Of a DNA stretch of 16,567 nucleotides, positions 8,501-15,288 are shown one piece after another (positions within the stretch are counted from its first letter, which is position 1; every line of letters begins with the position of its first letter). The position numbers were made by a program, and so were the translations under genes. Source of the stretch: Marinilabiliales bacterium (GTDB lineage: Bacteria; Bacteroidota; Bacteroidia; Bacteroidales; F082); assembly GCA_002869465.1 (NCBI GenBank), contig PKSW01000148.1:1-16567 (forward strand). Direction: 5' to 3'. The notes beneath the pieces are model-generated. The model ran no database searches. It was given only the letters and a program-made list of their open reading frames with translations, and had not been told where the DNA came from.

Positions 8501-8817
8501 TTCAATATTTCTCAAAAACACCATTAAGTTCTGGATTCTTAAGAAATTTCCAATTGGTAGCATTTGGAGATGTTGGAACCGCATGGACAGGAATCAGCCC
8601 ATACTCTTCTGAAAACTCACTTTACACTAAATATGTGGATAGCGGTCCGCTGCACATTTCTGTTGAAATTCAAAAAGAGCCCATCGTTGGGGGGTTCGGA
8701 TTTGGTGCACGGATGCATTTACTCGGGTATTTCATCCGGGGTGATGTTTCGTGGGGTGTTGAAGATTACCAGATACGAAAACCCGTTTATTATCTCTCAT
8801 TAAGTTTAGATTTCTAA
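5521..8817 (+). CDS. Exported peptidase-like/propeller/Omp85-like barrel protein
   Basis: The product has 1098 residues in three parts. After a signal peptide (residues 1-29, ending SVNA before QF) comes a peptidase-MA-like helical region (about 60-285, with FEEQIDAGIAEVLFNQ and PDWYKRGIISYLSKDW). This has the shape of a gluzincin metallopeptidase, but no HExxH motif is present. Residues about 305-600 form PD40/TolB-like propeller blades (DPFGRKLAYTQNDFG, AWHPTGKLLSF, YSDDGRFLVMSA, PRFINRSTQIVFSSNRD). A lysine-rich linker (about 615-700) leads to a C-terminal membrane barrel (about 700-1098) that ends in GFGFGARMHLLGYF and LSLSLDF, the closing pattern of Omp85/surface-antigen proteins. This architecture recurs in Bacteroidota; its job is not established. 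The TTG start was chosen because the signal peptide needs it. A role at the outer membrane is inferred. Confidence 0.85.
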   Translation: MSLTKKKTYKLVWFGWILASLFLSQSVNAQFYNGSNMTFGKNRVQFNEFLWTYYKFDDFDTYFYLNGKELAEFTAEYANNQIPIMESKIESYLDKKIQFIIFNNLTDLKQSNIGLITNETYNTGGITHIIGSQVLLYFNGNHVQFEEQIDAGIAEVLFNQMMFGGSVGKQVKTATFFSIPDWYKRGIISYLSKDWSVEYDNRVRDGILSGRYKKVNKINGPDAVYAGHSLWRYIAIKYGESAVSNIIHMTSVSNSVNKGIMYVIGISFKQLIEEWRNFYTEQYQEFIDNEKNPEGLLPVKFKDDIVYGQPQVDPFGRKLAYTQNDFGKYKIYMYDLQRNKRKKIFKKGTRIDTKTDYSYPLLAWHPTGKLLSFIIERKGMPWLYMYNLEEKKMTKQIIYNVQKVTDFSYSDDGRFLVMSAVQQGQSDIFVFNIAASSFNKITDDIYSDLNPRFINRSTQIVFSSNRDNDTIGMEPESIIDFKKNFDLFVYDYAKRDLVLKRITETPIANEIRPESYGFNTISYLSDENGIYNAYLATIDSTVSSVDTAIHYRYFIKSKAITNYSRNIQDQHISYKGGKKALVYYDDNLYKIYVNSTPDFSQSASLELQDTWYMASQKSKLKPKTPPKIIKPIEDTDTVQKKESKQDLKLKRFRMVYVDENGKEFTGTKKEKKLIAPDGSVIPMSQDGQLFSDNKFKIPKRLNYRVEYYLNDMISQIDFNYINYGYQTFTGGGGPIYLNPGFNVFFQLGVNDLMEDHRFVGGVRLNFSLINNEYLFSYSNLKKRLDKEIVFHRNTLEGYVGYNIVRVHSHELFYILKWPFTEALSLSGTALYRNDMYVALATDQISLELPNRYDNWIGLKGELVFDNTRDVGMNLYYGLRYKLFAEYHQLVDFDNMDRNLIVLGFDIRHYQKISRTFIWANRIAGSTSLGNENLIYYMGGVDNWLFPEFNYDTPIDYSQNYAYQTLATNMRGFNQNIRNGNSFVVINSELRFPLFQYFSKTPLSSGFLRNFQLVAFGDVGTAWTGISPYSSENSLYTKYVDSGPLHISVEIQKEPIVGGFGFGARMHLLGYFIRGDVSWGVEDYQIRKPVYYLSLSLDF

Positions 8818-9109
8818 TGAAAAAGAGGGGAATCTTCAGTACACGATTTTCAGGGTTCTCAATTTTCAAATTGATAATTAAAACTGTGCCAAAAAGACTT
8901 CAATATTTTTTTTGATCTTTTTTCAATATATAAAGACTTAGTTTCGCGCACCTTAGTTTTTATTCACCTACTCTTGTTGAAAAAAAATAGCTGACTGTAT
9001 GTATATTCTGTTGTATATTGCACCACGGTAAAGGCGCATTTTTTCCTTTTGTAACTTATAGATTAGCAGACGATTAACCATTAAACAACTCGCAGTAAGC
9101 ACACGGATT
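8818..9109 (+). other. Intergenic leader region before nrdJ
   Basis: This 292-base AT-rich gap has no ORF with coding character and no recognisable RNA gene. It holds a small perfect hairpin, CAATTT/AAATTG, at 8860-8873 with a two-base loop, too weak to be a terminator for the upstream gene. GTATATT is repeated at 9001-9007 and 9013-9019. I found no TAnnTTTG within it; TAGTTTCG at 8939-8946 is a seven-of-eight match with TTTG 24 bases upstream. No cobalamin-riboswitch B12 box was recognised. Confidence 0.5.
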
Positions 9110-11851
9110 ATGGAGAACAATCTTTTCTTGAATTTGGACAGAAAAACTGAGCAAAATCTTGACATGCAAGCCAGGTCGGATAAACAGGAAAAAGATTTTT
9201 ATGATAAAGTATTAGAAGAAAGAAGAAGATCGGAAATGAGAGAAGAACAGGTGGAATTTAAAGTAGTCAACGATCAGGTTGAATTGAAGGAAGAAGTGAT
9301 ATTTAAAGAAGAAAAATTACCAGAAAAGACATCCCAACTAAAACATTATAATCACGAAGAGGTTTTAGAAGCAGCTACAGCATATTTTAATGGTGACGCG
9401 CTGGCTGCCAATGTATGGATGAATAAGTATGCCCTGAAGGATAGTGCAGGTAAACTGTACGAATTAACACCAGAAGATATGCATCGCCGACTGGCACGGG
9501 AGATTAGCAGGATTGAACAGAAGTATCCAAACCCATTAAGCGAAGAAGAAATATTCAGCGTGCTTGACAGGTTTACCTATATTATTCCCGCAGGCAGTCC
9601 CATGGCAGGAATTGGAAATGATTTTCAGGTGTCGTCACTCTCGAATTGCTTCGTAATTGGCAATGATGGTGATTCTGATTCATATGGTGGCATCATGAAA
9701 ATTGACCAGGAACAGGTACAATTGATGAAACGCAGAGGTGGTGTCGGGCACGATCTTACGCACATTCGTCCTTCAGGCAGCCCGGTTAAAAATACGGCCT
9801 TAACATCCACCGGTGTTGTGCCGTTTATGGAAAGATATTCAAATTCCACACGTGAAGTGGCACAAGATGGACGAAGAGGAGCGCTCATGTTAAGTATTGG
9901 TGTTAAACATCCCGATGCTGAAAACTTCATTGATGCCAAAATGGAATCAGGGAAAGTTACCGGAGCAAATGTTTCCGTTAAGCTTGATGATGAATTTATG
10001 AATGCTGTTAAAGAAAACAAATTGTACAAACAGCAATTCCCTATCCATTCTGAGAAACCACTCTATGAAAAAGAAATTGAGGCGCTTAGTTTATGGAAAA
10101 AGATCATTCATAACGCCTGGTCATCAGCCGAACCCGGCATCCTTTTCTGGGATACCGTGATCAGAGAATCTATACCCGATAATTATACTGAATACGGATT
10201 TAAAACAGTTTCCACCAACCCATGTGGCGAAATTCCTTTATGTCCTTACGATAGTTGCAGGTTACTGGCATTAAACCTATACAGCTATGTGAAAAACCCA
10301 TTTACCAAAGATGCTTATTTCGATGGTGATCTGTTTACAGAACATGCTGGGATAGCTCAAAGAATGATGGATGATATTGTGGATCTGGAAGTGGAAAAAG
10401 TAGATGCCATACTGAATAAAATTAATGCCGACCCGGAAGCAGAAGAAATAAAATATGTTGAAAAACGGCTGTGGGAAAAGATCAGGGAAAAATCAATACA
10501 GGGCAGAAGAACCGGTATCGGTATAACAGCTGAAGGTGATATGCTGGCCGCCCTCGGGTTAAAATACGGATCGGAAAAAGCGATTAATTTTTCTACGGAA
10601 GTGCATAAGTTACTCGCAATTGAGGTATATCGTTCTTCAGTTGATTTAGCAGAGCAAAGAGGATCATTCCCTATTTTTGATGCAAAAAAGGAAGCCGGCA
10701 ACCCATTTATTGAACGAATCAGAGAAAATGCGCCCCATGTGTATGAGAAAATGAAAATGGTAGGCCGGCGCAATATTGCCATGCTGACCATTGCACCTAC
10801 TGGAAGTGTGAGCATTTGTACACAAACAACTTCAGGCATTGAGCCAGCATTTATGGTCTCTTATAAACGTCGCAGGAAAGTAAACCCGAATGATAAAAAT
10901 GTAGTGGTTGGCTTCATTGATGAGGTAGGAGATTCATGGGAAGAATACAACGTTTTCCACCCGAAATTTGAAGTTTGGCTGAGCACACAAGGGTATAATA
11001 TTAAAGAAGTAAAAGATCTGCCTGACGAAGAATTGAATAAAATTATTGAAAAATCTCCCTATTTTAACGCTACTTCCAATGATATTAACTGGGTGAGCAA
11101 AGTGAAAATGCAGGGCGAAATTCAAAAATGGGTTGATCATTCTATCAGCGTTACGGTGAATGTACCAAAAGATGCCACCGAAGAACTGGTGAGCGATATT
11201 TATCTTACCGCCTGGGAAAGTGGCTGCAAAGGCATGACCATTTATCGTGATGGTTCACGCTCTGGAGTGCTTGTTGGCAGGGATGAAGAAGACAAAGATG
11301 AGTTCAGAGAAACCAAAGCACCACCGCGGCCAAAAGTTGTAGAGGCGGATATTATTCGTTTTCAGAATAATTACGAAAAGTGGGTTGCAGTAATAGGAAC
11401 TATCAATAATAAACCTTACGAAATTTTCACAGGTAAAGCCGATGACTTTTATTTACCACCCTGGGTTGAAAAAGGATCTGTTGTAAAGGAAAAAGTGAAA
11501 GGTGAAAAGTCGCGTTACGACTTTAAATTTAAAGATAAACAGGGTTACGAAATTATCGTTCAGGGCCTTTCGCGTTCATTCGAACGCACCTACTGGAATT
11601 ATGCCAAGTTGATATCAGGTGTATTACGGCATGGTATGCCATTGCCCTATGTAATCGACCTGGTATCCAATCTGAATGTGGAAGACGACAATATCAATAC
11701 TTGGAAAAATGGGGTTGTACGGGCTTTGAAGAGATACGTACCCAACGGAACGCCGGTGGATACATTATGCCCTGATTGCGGTGAAGATACCTTAATTTAT
11801 GAAGATGGATGTTTGATATGTAAATCATGCGGGCATTCAAAGTGCGGATAA
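9110..11851 (+). CDS. nrdJ: Adenosylcobalamin-dependent ribonucleotide reductase (class II)
   Basis: The product has 913 residues. Class II reductases convert ribonucleotides to deoxyribonucleotides using a radical from adenosylcobalamin. The catalytic residues are visible: Cys372 in STNPCGEIPL (the thiyl-radical cysteine), with Asn370 and Glu374. The redox pair is Cys180 (SSLSNCFV) and Cys383 (DSCRLLALN); the 11-residue spacing between the radical cysteine and the second redox cysteine is the one known from Thermotoga NrdJ. Family blocks KRRGGVGHDLTHIRPSGS (208-225) and IAPTGSVSICTQTTSGIEPA (561-580) are intact. The C-terminus has a zinc-ribbon-like CPDCG and CKSCG pair and ends SKCG, which may re-reduce the active site. 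About 75 charged N-terminal residues precede the catalytic domain. The ATG at 9110 is the first start in frame. It is a single transcription unit ended by a terminator. Confidence 0.97.
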   Translation: MENNLFLNLDRKTEQNLDMQARSDKQEKDFYDKVLEERRRSEMREEQVEFKVVNDQVELKEEVIFKEEKLPEKTSQLKHYNHEEVLEAATAYFNGDALAANVWMNKYALKDSAGKLYELTPEDMHRRLAREISRIEQKYPNPLSEEEIFSVLDRFTYIIPAGSPMAGIGNDFQVSSLSNCFVIGNDGDSDSYGGIMKIDQEQVQLMKRRGGVGHDLTHIRPSGSPVKNTALTSTGVVPFMERYSNSTREVAQDGRRGALMLSIGVKHPDAENFIDAKMESGKVTGANVSVKLDDEFMNAVKENKLYKQQFPIHSEKPLYEKEIEALSLWKKIIHNAWSSAEPGILFWDTVIRESIPDNYTEYGFKTVSTNPCGEIPLCPYDSCRLLALNLYSYVKNPFTKDAYFDGDLFTEHAGIAQRMMDDIVDLEVEKVDAILNKINADPEAEEIKYVEKRLWEKIREKSIQGRRTGIGITAEGDMLAALGLKYGSEKAINFSTEVHKLLAIEVYRSSVDLAEQRGSFPIFDAKKEAGNPFIERIRENAPHVYEKMKMVGRRNIAMLTIAPTGSVSICTQTTSGIEPAFMVSYKRRRKVNPNDKNVVVGFIDEVGDSWEEYNVFHPKFEVWLSTQGYNIKEVKDLPDEELNKIIEKSPYFNATSNDINWVSKVKMQGEIQKWVDHSISVTVNVPKDATEELVSDIYLTAWESGCKGMTIYRDGSRSGVLVGRDEEDKDEFRETKAPPRPKVVEADIIRFQNNYEKWVAVIGTINNKPYEIFTGKADDFYLPPWVEKGSVVKEKVKGEKSRYDFKFKDKQGYEIIVQGLSRSFERTYWNYAKLISGVLRHGMPLPYVIDLVSNLNVEDDNINTWKNGVVRALKRYVPNGTPVDTLCPDCGEDTLIYEDGCLICKSCGHSKCG

Positions 11852-11876
11852 AAGAAGACCAACAATTACATCATAT

Positions 11877-11904
11877 AGCTGTTCTTTTTTGAGCAGCTTT
11901 TTTT
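11877..11904 (+). terminator. Rho-independent terminator after nrdJ
   Basis: An 8-base stem (AGCTGTTC pairing with GAGCAGCT, one G-U pair) closes a TTTTTT loop and runs directly into a seven-T tract, 25 bases after the nrdJ stop. It is oriented for plus-strand transcription; on the minus strand no T tract follows, so it would not stop the facing repeat-protein gene. Confidence 0.88.
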
Positions 11905-11908
11905 ATGC

Positions 11909-12310
11909 CTAAAAATGCAATTTATGATAATCAAACGATTGATTGTTCCTGTAAGAATTGATCTTTGCGGAGAGGTAAACAAACATGTCCAATTCGTTAT
12001 CCTTTAACCATTGAATGGCCTCCTGTTTTTCATTAATGGCATCGGCAAAAACGGTTAAAAAATTAAAATTGAATTTCCTCAACCAGACATAGGCGCCTGC
12101 TTGTTTGTCGATTGCACCATCCAGGGCTGCCAATTGCGGGTACTTGTTTTTCAACAGCCAGTCGATGGCTTCTTTGCTGCCTTTAATACCACTGCTTAAG
12201 GCTGCCAGTTCAGGGTAGCCGTTTTCCAGCAACCATTTATAAAAATTCTCACCTTCATCACTAAAAGTTTCGCCAAATGCCATGAGTATTTTAGGGGGGT
12301 ATTCGAGCAT
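11909..12310 (-). CDS. Small protein of four 25-residue helical repeats, function unknown
   Basis: The product has 133 residues, with no signal peptide or membrane segment from the chosen start. After an opening EYPPKILMAFGE come four tandem repeats, each with a WL pair, an aromatic or aliphatic position, a leucine-rich middle and a closing isoleucine. The tryptophans fall at residues 26, 51, 76 and 101 and the isoleucines at 42, 67, 92 and 117, an exact 25-residue period. The consensus is about WLxxNxYPxLAALxxAIxxxxEA, predicting paired helices in a small solenoid. The ATG at 12310 is fixed by a -7 element 17 bases upstream; a longer reading back to 12403 would run through the aldolase terminator and is unlikely. 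It faces nrdJ and follows the aldolase gene. I do not recognise a function; a protein-binding scaffold is possible. Confidence 0.85.
   Translation of the reverse strand: MLEYPPKILMAFGETFSDEGENFYKWLLENGYPELAALSSGIKGSKEAIDWLLKNKYPQLAALDGAIDKQAGAYVWLRKFNFNFLTVFADAINEKQEAIQWLKDNELDMFVYLSAKINSYRNNQSFDYHKLHF
11942..12241 (-). repeat. Four tandem 75-base coding repeats (25 residues each)
   Basis: Residues 24-123 of the small repeat protein divide into four units of exactly 25 codons. Repeats 1 and 2 are closest (YPELAAL and YPQLAAL); repeats 3 and 4 have drifted (FNFLTVF and LDMFVYL) but keep the WL pair and the closing isoleucine. Confidence 0.85.
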
Positions 12311-12327
12311 AATTAAAGGTATTAAAA

Positions 12328-12360
12328 CAAAGGTAGTAAGAAATAGGCATTGAAACCAAA
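12328..12360 (-). promoter_or_regulatory. Complete Bacteroidota-type promoter of the repeat-protein gene
   Basis: On the minus strand a -33 TTTG (12360-12357) is followed after 21 bases by the -7 element TACCTTTG (12335-12328), a perfect TAnnTTTG. The -7 element ends 17 bases before the ATG at 12310. This is the best-formed promoter in the window. It begins two bases after the T tract of the aldolase terminator. Confidence 0.75.
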
Positions 12361-12366
12361 TGAAAA

Positions 12367-12392
12367 ATGCGGGAAAGTTAACTTTCCCGCAT
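12367..12392 (-). terminator. Rho-independent terminator of the aldolase gene
   Basis: The 26 bases are a perfect palindrome (13-base arms). As RNA this gives a stem of about 11 pairs with a GCGGG/CCCGC core and a TTAA loop. On the minus strand it ends in a five-T run (12367-12363). It lies 25 bases after the aldolase stop and is GC-rich against AT-rich surroundings. Confidence 0.9.
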
Positions 12393-12417
12393 CTTAAATC
12401 CATTCCGAAATAGAAGT

Positions 12418-13494
12418 TTAATAACGGTCAATACAATTCAAATCGTTAAATGCCTGTTCCAGTCTTTTGACCATTTCTTCTTCACCGGCTCGCAACCATT
12501 TCCGCGGATCATAATATTTTTTATTGGGTACATCTTCGCCACCCGGGTTTCCGATTTGTCCCTGCAGGTAGTCATGGTTTTTGGCTTCATATGTACGAAC
12601 ACCATCCCAATATGCCCACTGGGTATCGGTATCAATATTCATTTTGATTACACCATATGAAATTGCTTCTTTAATTTTTTCTGGTTCTGATCCTGAACCA
12701 CCATGGAAAACAAAATTCACCGGGTTCTTTTCCGTATTGAATTTTTCCGCGATATACTTCTGAGAATTTGCCAGAATAACAGGTTCCAATTTTACATTTC
12801 CGGGCTTATAAACACCATGAACATTCCCAAAAGCTGCTGCAATTGTAAAATTCTTGCTTATTTTTGAGAGTACCTCATATGCTTCAGCAACTTCTTCTGG
12901 TTGCGTGTATAATTTTGAACTGTCCACATCCGTATTATCAACCCCGTCTTCTTCGCCGCCGGTGATACCCAATTCAATTTCAAGGGTCATATCTATTTTA
13001 CTTATTCTTTCAAGATATCTGGCGCAGATTTCCAGGTTTTCGTTCAGTGGTTCTTCCGACAAGTCGAGCATATGCGAGCTGAATAGCGGTTTGCCATGTT
13101 GTGCATAATACGTTTCTCCGGCATCAAGCAATCCGTCTATCCAGAGCAGTAATTTCTTAGCTGCATGATCGGTATGCAGAATTACCGGAATACCATACAT
13201 TTCAGCTAATTGATGCACATGCAAAGCACCGGAAACAGAGCCTGCAATCGCAGCTTTTTCATTTTCGTTCGAAAGTCCTTTGCCCGCGTAAAAAGAGCCG
13301 CCTCCATTTGAGAATTGTATGATCACTGGAGAATTTACTTTTTTAGCCGCTTCCATAACAGCATTAATAGAGTTGGTACCCACCACGTTTGCCGCAGGAA
13401 GTGCATACTGCCCTTTTTTAGCAGCATCAAATATTTTATTCAGATCATCACCGGTGGCAACACCAGGAGTTACTTTATCAGATAATTTTGACAT
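12418..13494 (-). CDS. fbaA: Class II fructose-1,6-bisphosphate aldolase
   Basis: The product has 358 residues, the length of the E. coli FbaA (class IIA) type, and aligns with it almost residue for residue. Zinc ligands His110 (in ILHTDHAAKK), His226 (GNVHGVYKPG) and His264 (FVFHGGSGS) are present, as are catalytic Asp109, Glu174, the pair Glu181-Glu182 in GITGGEEDGVDN, Asn286 and Asp288 (KMNIDTDTQWAYWDG) and Arg331 in YYDPRKWLRAGE. The enzyme reversibly splits fructose-1,6-bisphosphate into glyceraldehyde-3-phosphate and dihydroxyacetone phosphate in glycolysis and gluconeogenesis. It stands alone between its own promoter (13523-13530) and terminator (12367-12392), divergent from the carboxylase operon. 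Start, length and active site agree, so function is near certain. Confidence 0.98.
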   Translation of the reverse strand: MSKLSDKVTPGVATGDDLNKIFDAAKKGQYALPAANVVGTNSINAVMEAAKKVNSPVIIQFSNGGGSFYAGKGLSNENEKAAIAGSVSGALHVHQLAEMYGIPVILHTDHAAKKLLLWIDGLLDAGETYYAQHGKPLFSSHMLDLSEEPLNENLEICARYLERISKIDMTLEIELGITGGEEDGVDNTDVDSSKLYTQPEEVAEAYEVLSKISKNFTIAAAFGNVHGVYKPGNVKLEPVILANSQKYIAEKFNTEKNPVNFVFHGGSGSEPEKIKEAISYGVIKMNIDTDTQWAYWDGVRTYEAKNHDYLQGQIGNPGGEDVPNKKYYDPRKWLRAGEEEMVKRLEQAFNDLNCIDRY

Positions 13495-13522
13495 TTATTT
13501 AAAGTTATGTTTTATTTGACAG

Positions 13523-13530
13523 CAAATTTA
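13523..13530 (-). promoter_or_regulatory. -7 promoter element of the aldolase gene
   Basis: The minus strand reads TAAATTTG, a perfect TAnnTTTG, 28 bases before the ATG at 13494. No good -33 TTTG is seen at the expected distance. Confidence 0.55.
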
Positions 13531-13604
13531 ATTGAAATTATCTCAACGACTGTTAAAAGAGTACTTATAACGAATGAATCTGAAAAATTAATTTCTACCG
13601 TTTT

Positions 13605-13649
13605 TTACTGATATCAATCGATTGCAAAACTTGTGATTTTTATCAGTAA
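13605..13649. repeat. Inverted repeat with inner palindrome in the fbaA-accC gap
   Basis: TTACTGATA (13605-13613) and TATCAGTAA (13641-13649) are perfect 9-base inverted arms with a 27-base spacer. Inside the spacer is a 10-base perfect palindrome, CAATCGATTG (13615-13624). No T tract follows in either direction, so this is more likely an operator than a terminator. It sits in the shared upstream region of the aldolase gene and the carboxylase operon. The regulator is unknown. Confidence 0.5.
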
Positions 13650-13744
13650 CCCAACTATCGAAGGTTTTTTTATCTTTACCCGTTCTTTGTAAGCGTTATA
13701 AATTACACAAACACCTGATTTTCTTTATAATAAAGCAAAATACC

Positions 13745-15253
13745 ATGATTAAAAAGATATTAGTGGCCAATCGGGGCGAAATTGCAGTGCGCGTGATGCG
13801 TTCCTGTCGTGAGATGGGAATTAAGTCGGTGGCTGTTTTTTCTGAGGTTGATCGTACATCCATGCATGTAAGATACGCTGATGAGGCTTATTGCATCGGG
13901 CCGGCTCCTTCTAATGAAAGCTATCTGGTAATAGATAATATCATCGAAGTAGCTAAAAAAACTAAAGCCGATGCCATCCATCCGGGTTATGGTTTCCTAT
14001 CAGAAAATGCTGAGTTTTCAGACCGCTGTAAAAGAGAAGGGATTATTTTTATTGGGCCCTCTTCCTATGCCATTAACACCATGGGAGATAAGATCACAGC
14101 CCGAAAAACGATGCAAAAAGCGAATGTACCTGTTGTACCCGGTACCATTGAGCCCATTCAGGATTTGGATAAAGCAGTGGAGGTAATTATGGAGATTGGA
14201 TTACCCGTTATGATCAAGGCGAGTGCTGGCGGCGGCGGAAAAGGGATGCGACTGGTAAAGTATGAAAAGGACATATTATCTGCTGTTAGTTCTGCCAAAT
14301 CTGAAGCAAAAGCGGCCTTTGGTGATGATGCTGTTTATATCGAAAAATATATAAACTCCCCGCATCACATTGAATTTCAGGTATTGGCAGATAACCACGG
14401 GAATTGTATTCACCTTTTTGAAAGAGAATGCTCGGTACAACGAAGACACCAAAAGGTAATTGAAGAAACTCCATCTCCCATTATGACACCGGAAGTTCGG
14501 GATGATATGGGTAAACATGCGGTGGCTGCCGCCAAAGCGGTAAACTATTCAGGGGCCGGAACTATTGAATTTATTGTTGATGATGACCTTAATTATTATT
14601 TCCTTGAAATGAATACCCGCTTGCAGGTCGAACATCCAATTACAGAAAGAGTAGTGAGTGTTGACCTGGTGAAAGAGCAAATAAAAATAGCCAATAACGA
14701 AGTTTTAAGCCTGAAACAGGATGAACTCGTTCAAAATGGTCATGCCATCGAAGCACGTATCTACGCCGAGGATCCGGATAACAACTTCATGCCAAATCCC
14801 GGATTGATCAAACACATTACTGAACCGCTTGGATTAGGCGTCAGGCACGATGGATATGTGTATGAGGGATATGAGATCCCGATTCATTACGATCCACTCA
14901 TTTCTAAACTTATAGTGTGGGCGCCCACACGTGATGAAGCTATAGAAAGGATGAAAAGGGCACTGTATGCGTATAAAATTACAGGCATAAAAACTTCTAT
15001 TCCGTTTTTAAACAGGATCATGGATGTGCCTTCTTTTAAAGAAGGAAAGTATAACACACATTTTATCCAGGATAATGAAGCATCACTAATGGAAAAGGAA
15101 GAACCATCACAAAAATTGAAAGATATTGCTTCCATCGCAGCCTTCTTTAATTATTTGGAACGAATTGAAGAGCGTTCCGCTCCTGTTTTTAAACAAGCAA
15201 ATGGGAGTAATTGGAAAAATTGCGGCAGAAAAAAGAACCTGGAGCACTTGTAA
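13745..15253 (+). CDS. accC: Biotin carboxylase subunit of acyl-CoA carboxylase
   Basis: The product has 502 residues. It carboxylates biotin on the carrier protein using ATP and bicarbonate. The numbering follows E. coli AccC closely: ANRGEIAVRV at the N-terminus, Lys116, Lys158, the ATP-grasp glycine loop ASAGGGGKGMR (159-169), HIEFQVLAD, ERECSVQRRHQK (226-237), Glu275, Glu288, Asn290 and the block MNTRLQVEHPITE (289-301), with Arg292, Gln294, Glu296 and Arg338. It is about 50 residues longer than stand-alone AccC; the tail (450-502, ending NWKNCGRKKNLEHL) resembles the region after the carboxylase domain in propionyl-CoA carboxylase alpha chains. The carrier and beta-subunit genes follow 35 and 11 bases apart, so this is one operon. 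A propionyl-CoA rather than acetyl-CoA substrate is inferred from those neighbours. Confidence 0.95.
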   Translation: MIKKILVANRGEIAVRVMRSCREMGIKSVAVFSEVDRTSMHVRYADEAYCIGPAPSNESYLVIDNIIEVAKKTKADAIHPGYGFLSENAEFSDRCKREGIIFIGPSSYAINTMGDKITARKTMQKANVPVVPGTIEPIQDLDKAVEVIMEIGLPVMIKASAGGGGKGMRLVKYEKDILSAVSSAKSEAKAAFGDDAVYIEKYINSPHHIEFQVLADNHGNCIHLFERECSVQRRHQKVIEETPSPIMTPEVRDDMGKHAVAAAKAVNYSGAGTIEFIVDDDLNYYFLEMNTRLQVEHPITERVVSVDLVKEQIKIANNEVLSLKQDELVQNGHAIEARIYAEDPDNNFMPNPGLIKHITEPLGLGVRHDGYVYEGYEIPIHYDPLISKLIVWAPTRDEAIERMKRALYAYKITGIKTSIPFLNRIMDVPSFKEGKYNTHFIQDNEASLMEKEEPSQKLKDIASIAAFFNYLERIEERSAPVFKQANGSNWKNCGRKKNLEHL

Positions 15254-15288
15254 AGAAATAAATAACTCATAGTTAGATAATACTTATT

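Noticed and set aside
8818..9109. Cobalamin riboswitch or NrdR box upstream of nrdJ
   Set aside because: No B12 box or riboswitch core was recognisable, and the GTATATT repeats do not form a paired NrdR-type site at the expected spacing.
10357..10839. Long open frame on the minus strand inside nrdJ (160 codons)
   Set aside because: It lies wholly opposite a strongly conserved reductase, has low-complexity serine-rich composition and no recognisable domain; it is a shadow frame.
12311..12403. Longer reading of the repeat protein starting at 12403
   Set aside because: The extra codons run through the aldolase terminator palindrome and the gene's own promoter, so they would not be on its transcript.
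13671..13678. TATCTTTA as a -7 element for the carboxylase operon
   Set aside because: It matches seven of eight positions but lies over 60 bases from the start and lacks a -33 element; the operon promoter remains unassigned.
13688..13707. TGTAA/TTACA inverted repeat just before accC
   Set aside because: Arms of five bases in AT-rich DNA are expected by chance; no further support.
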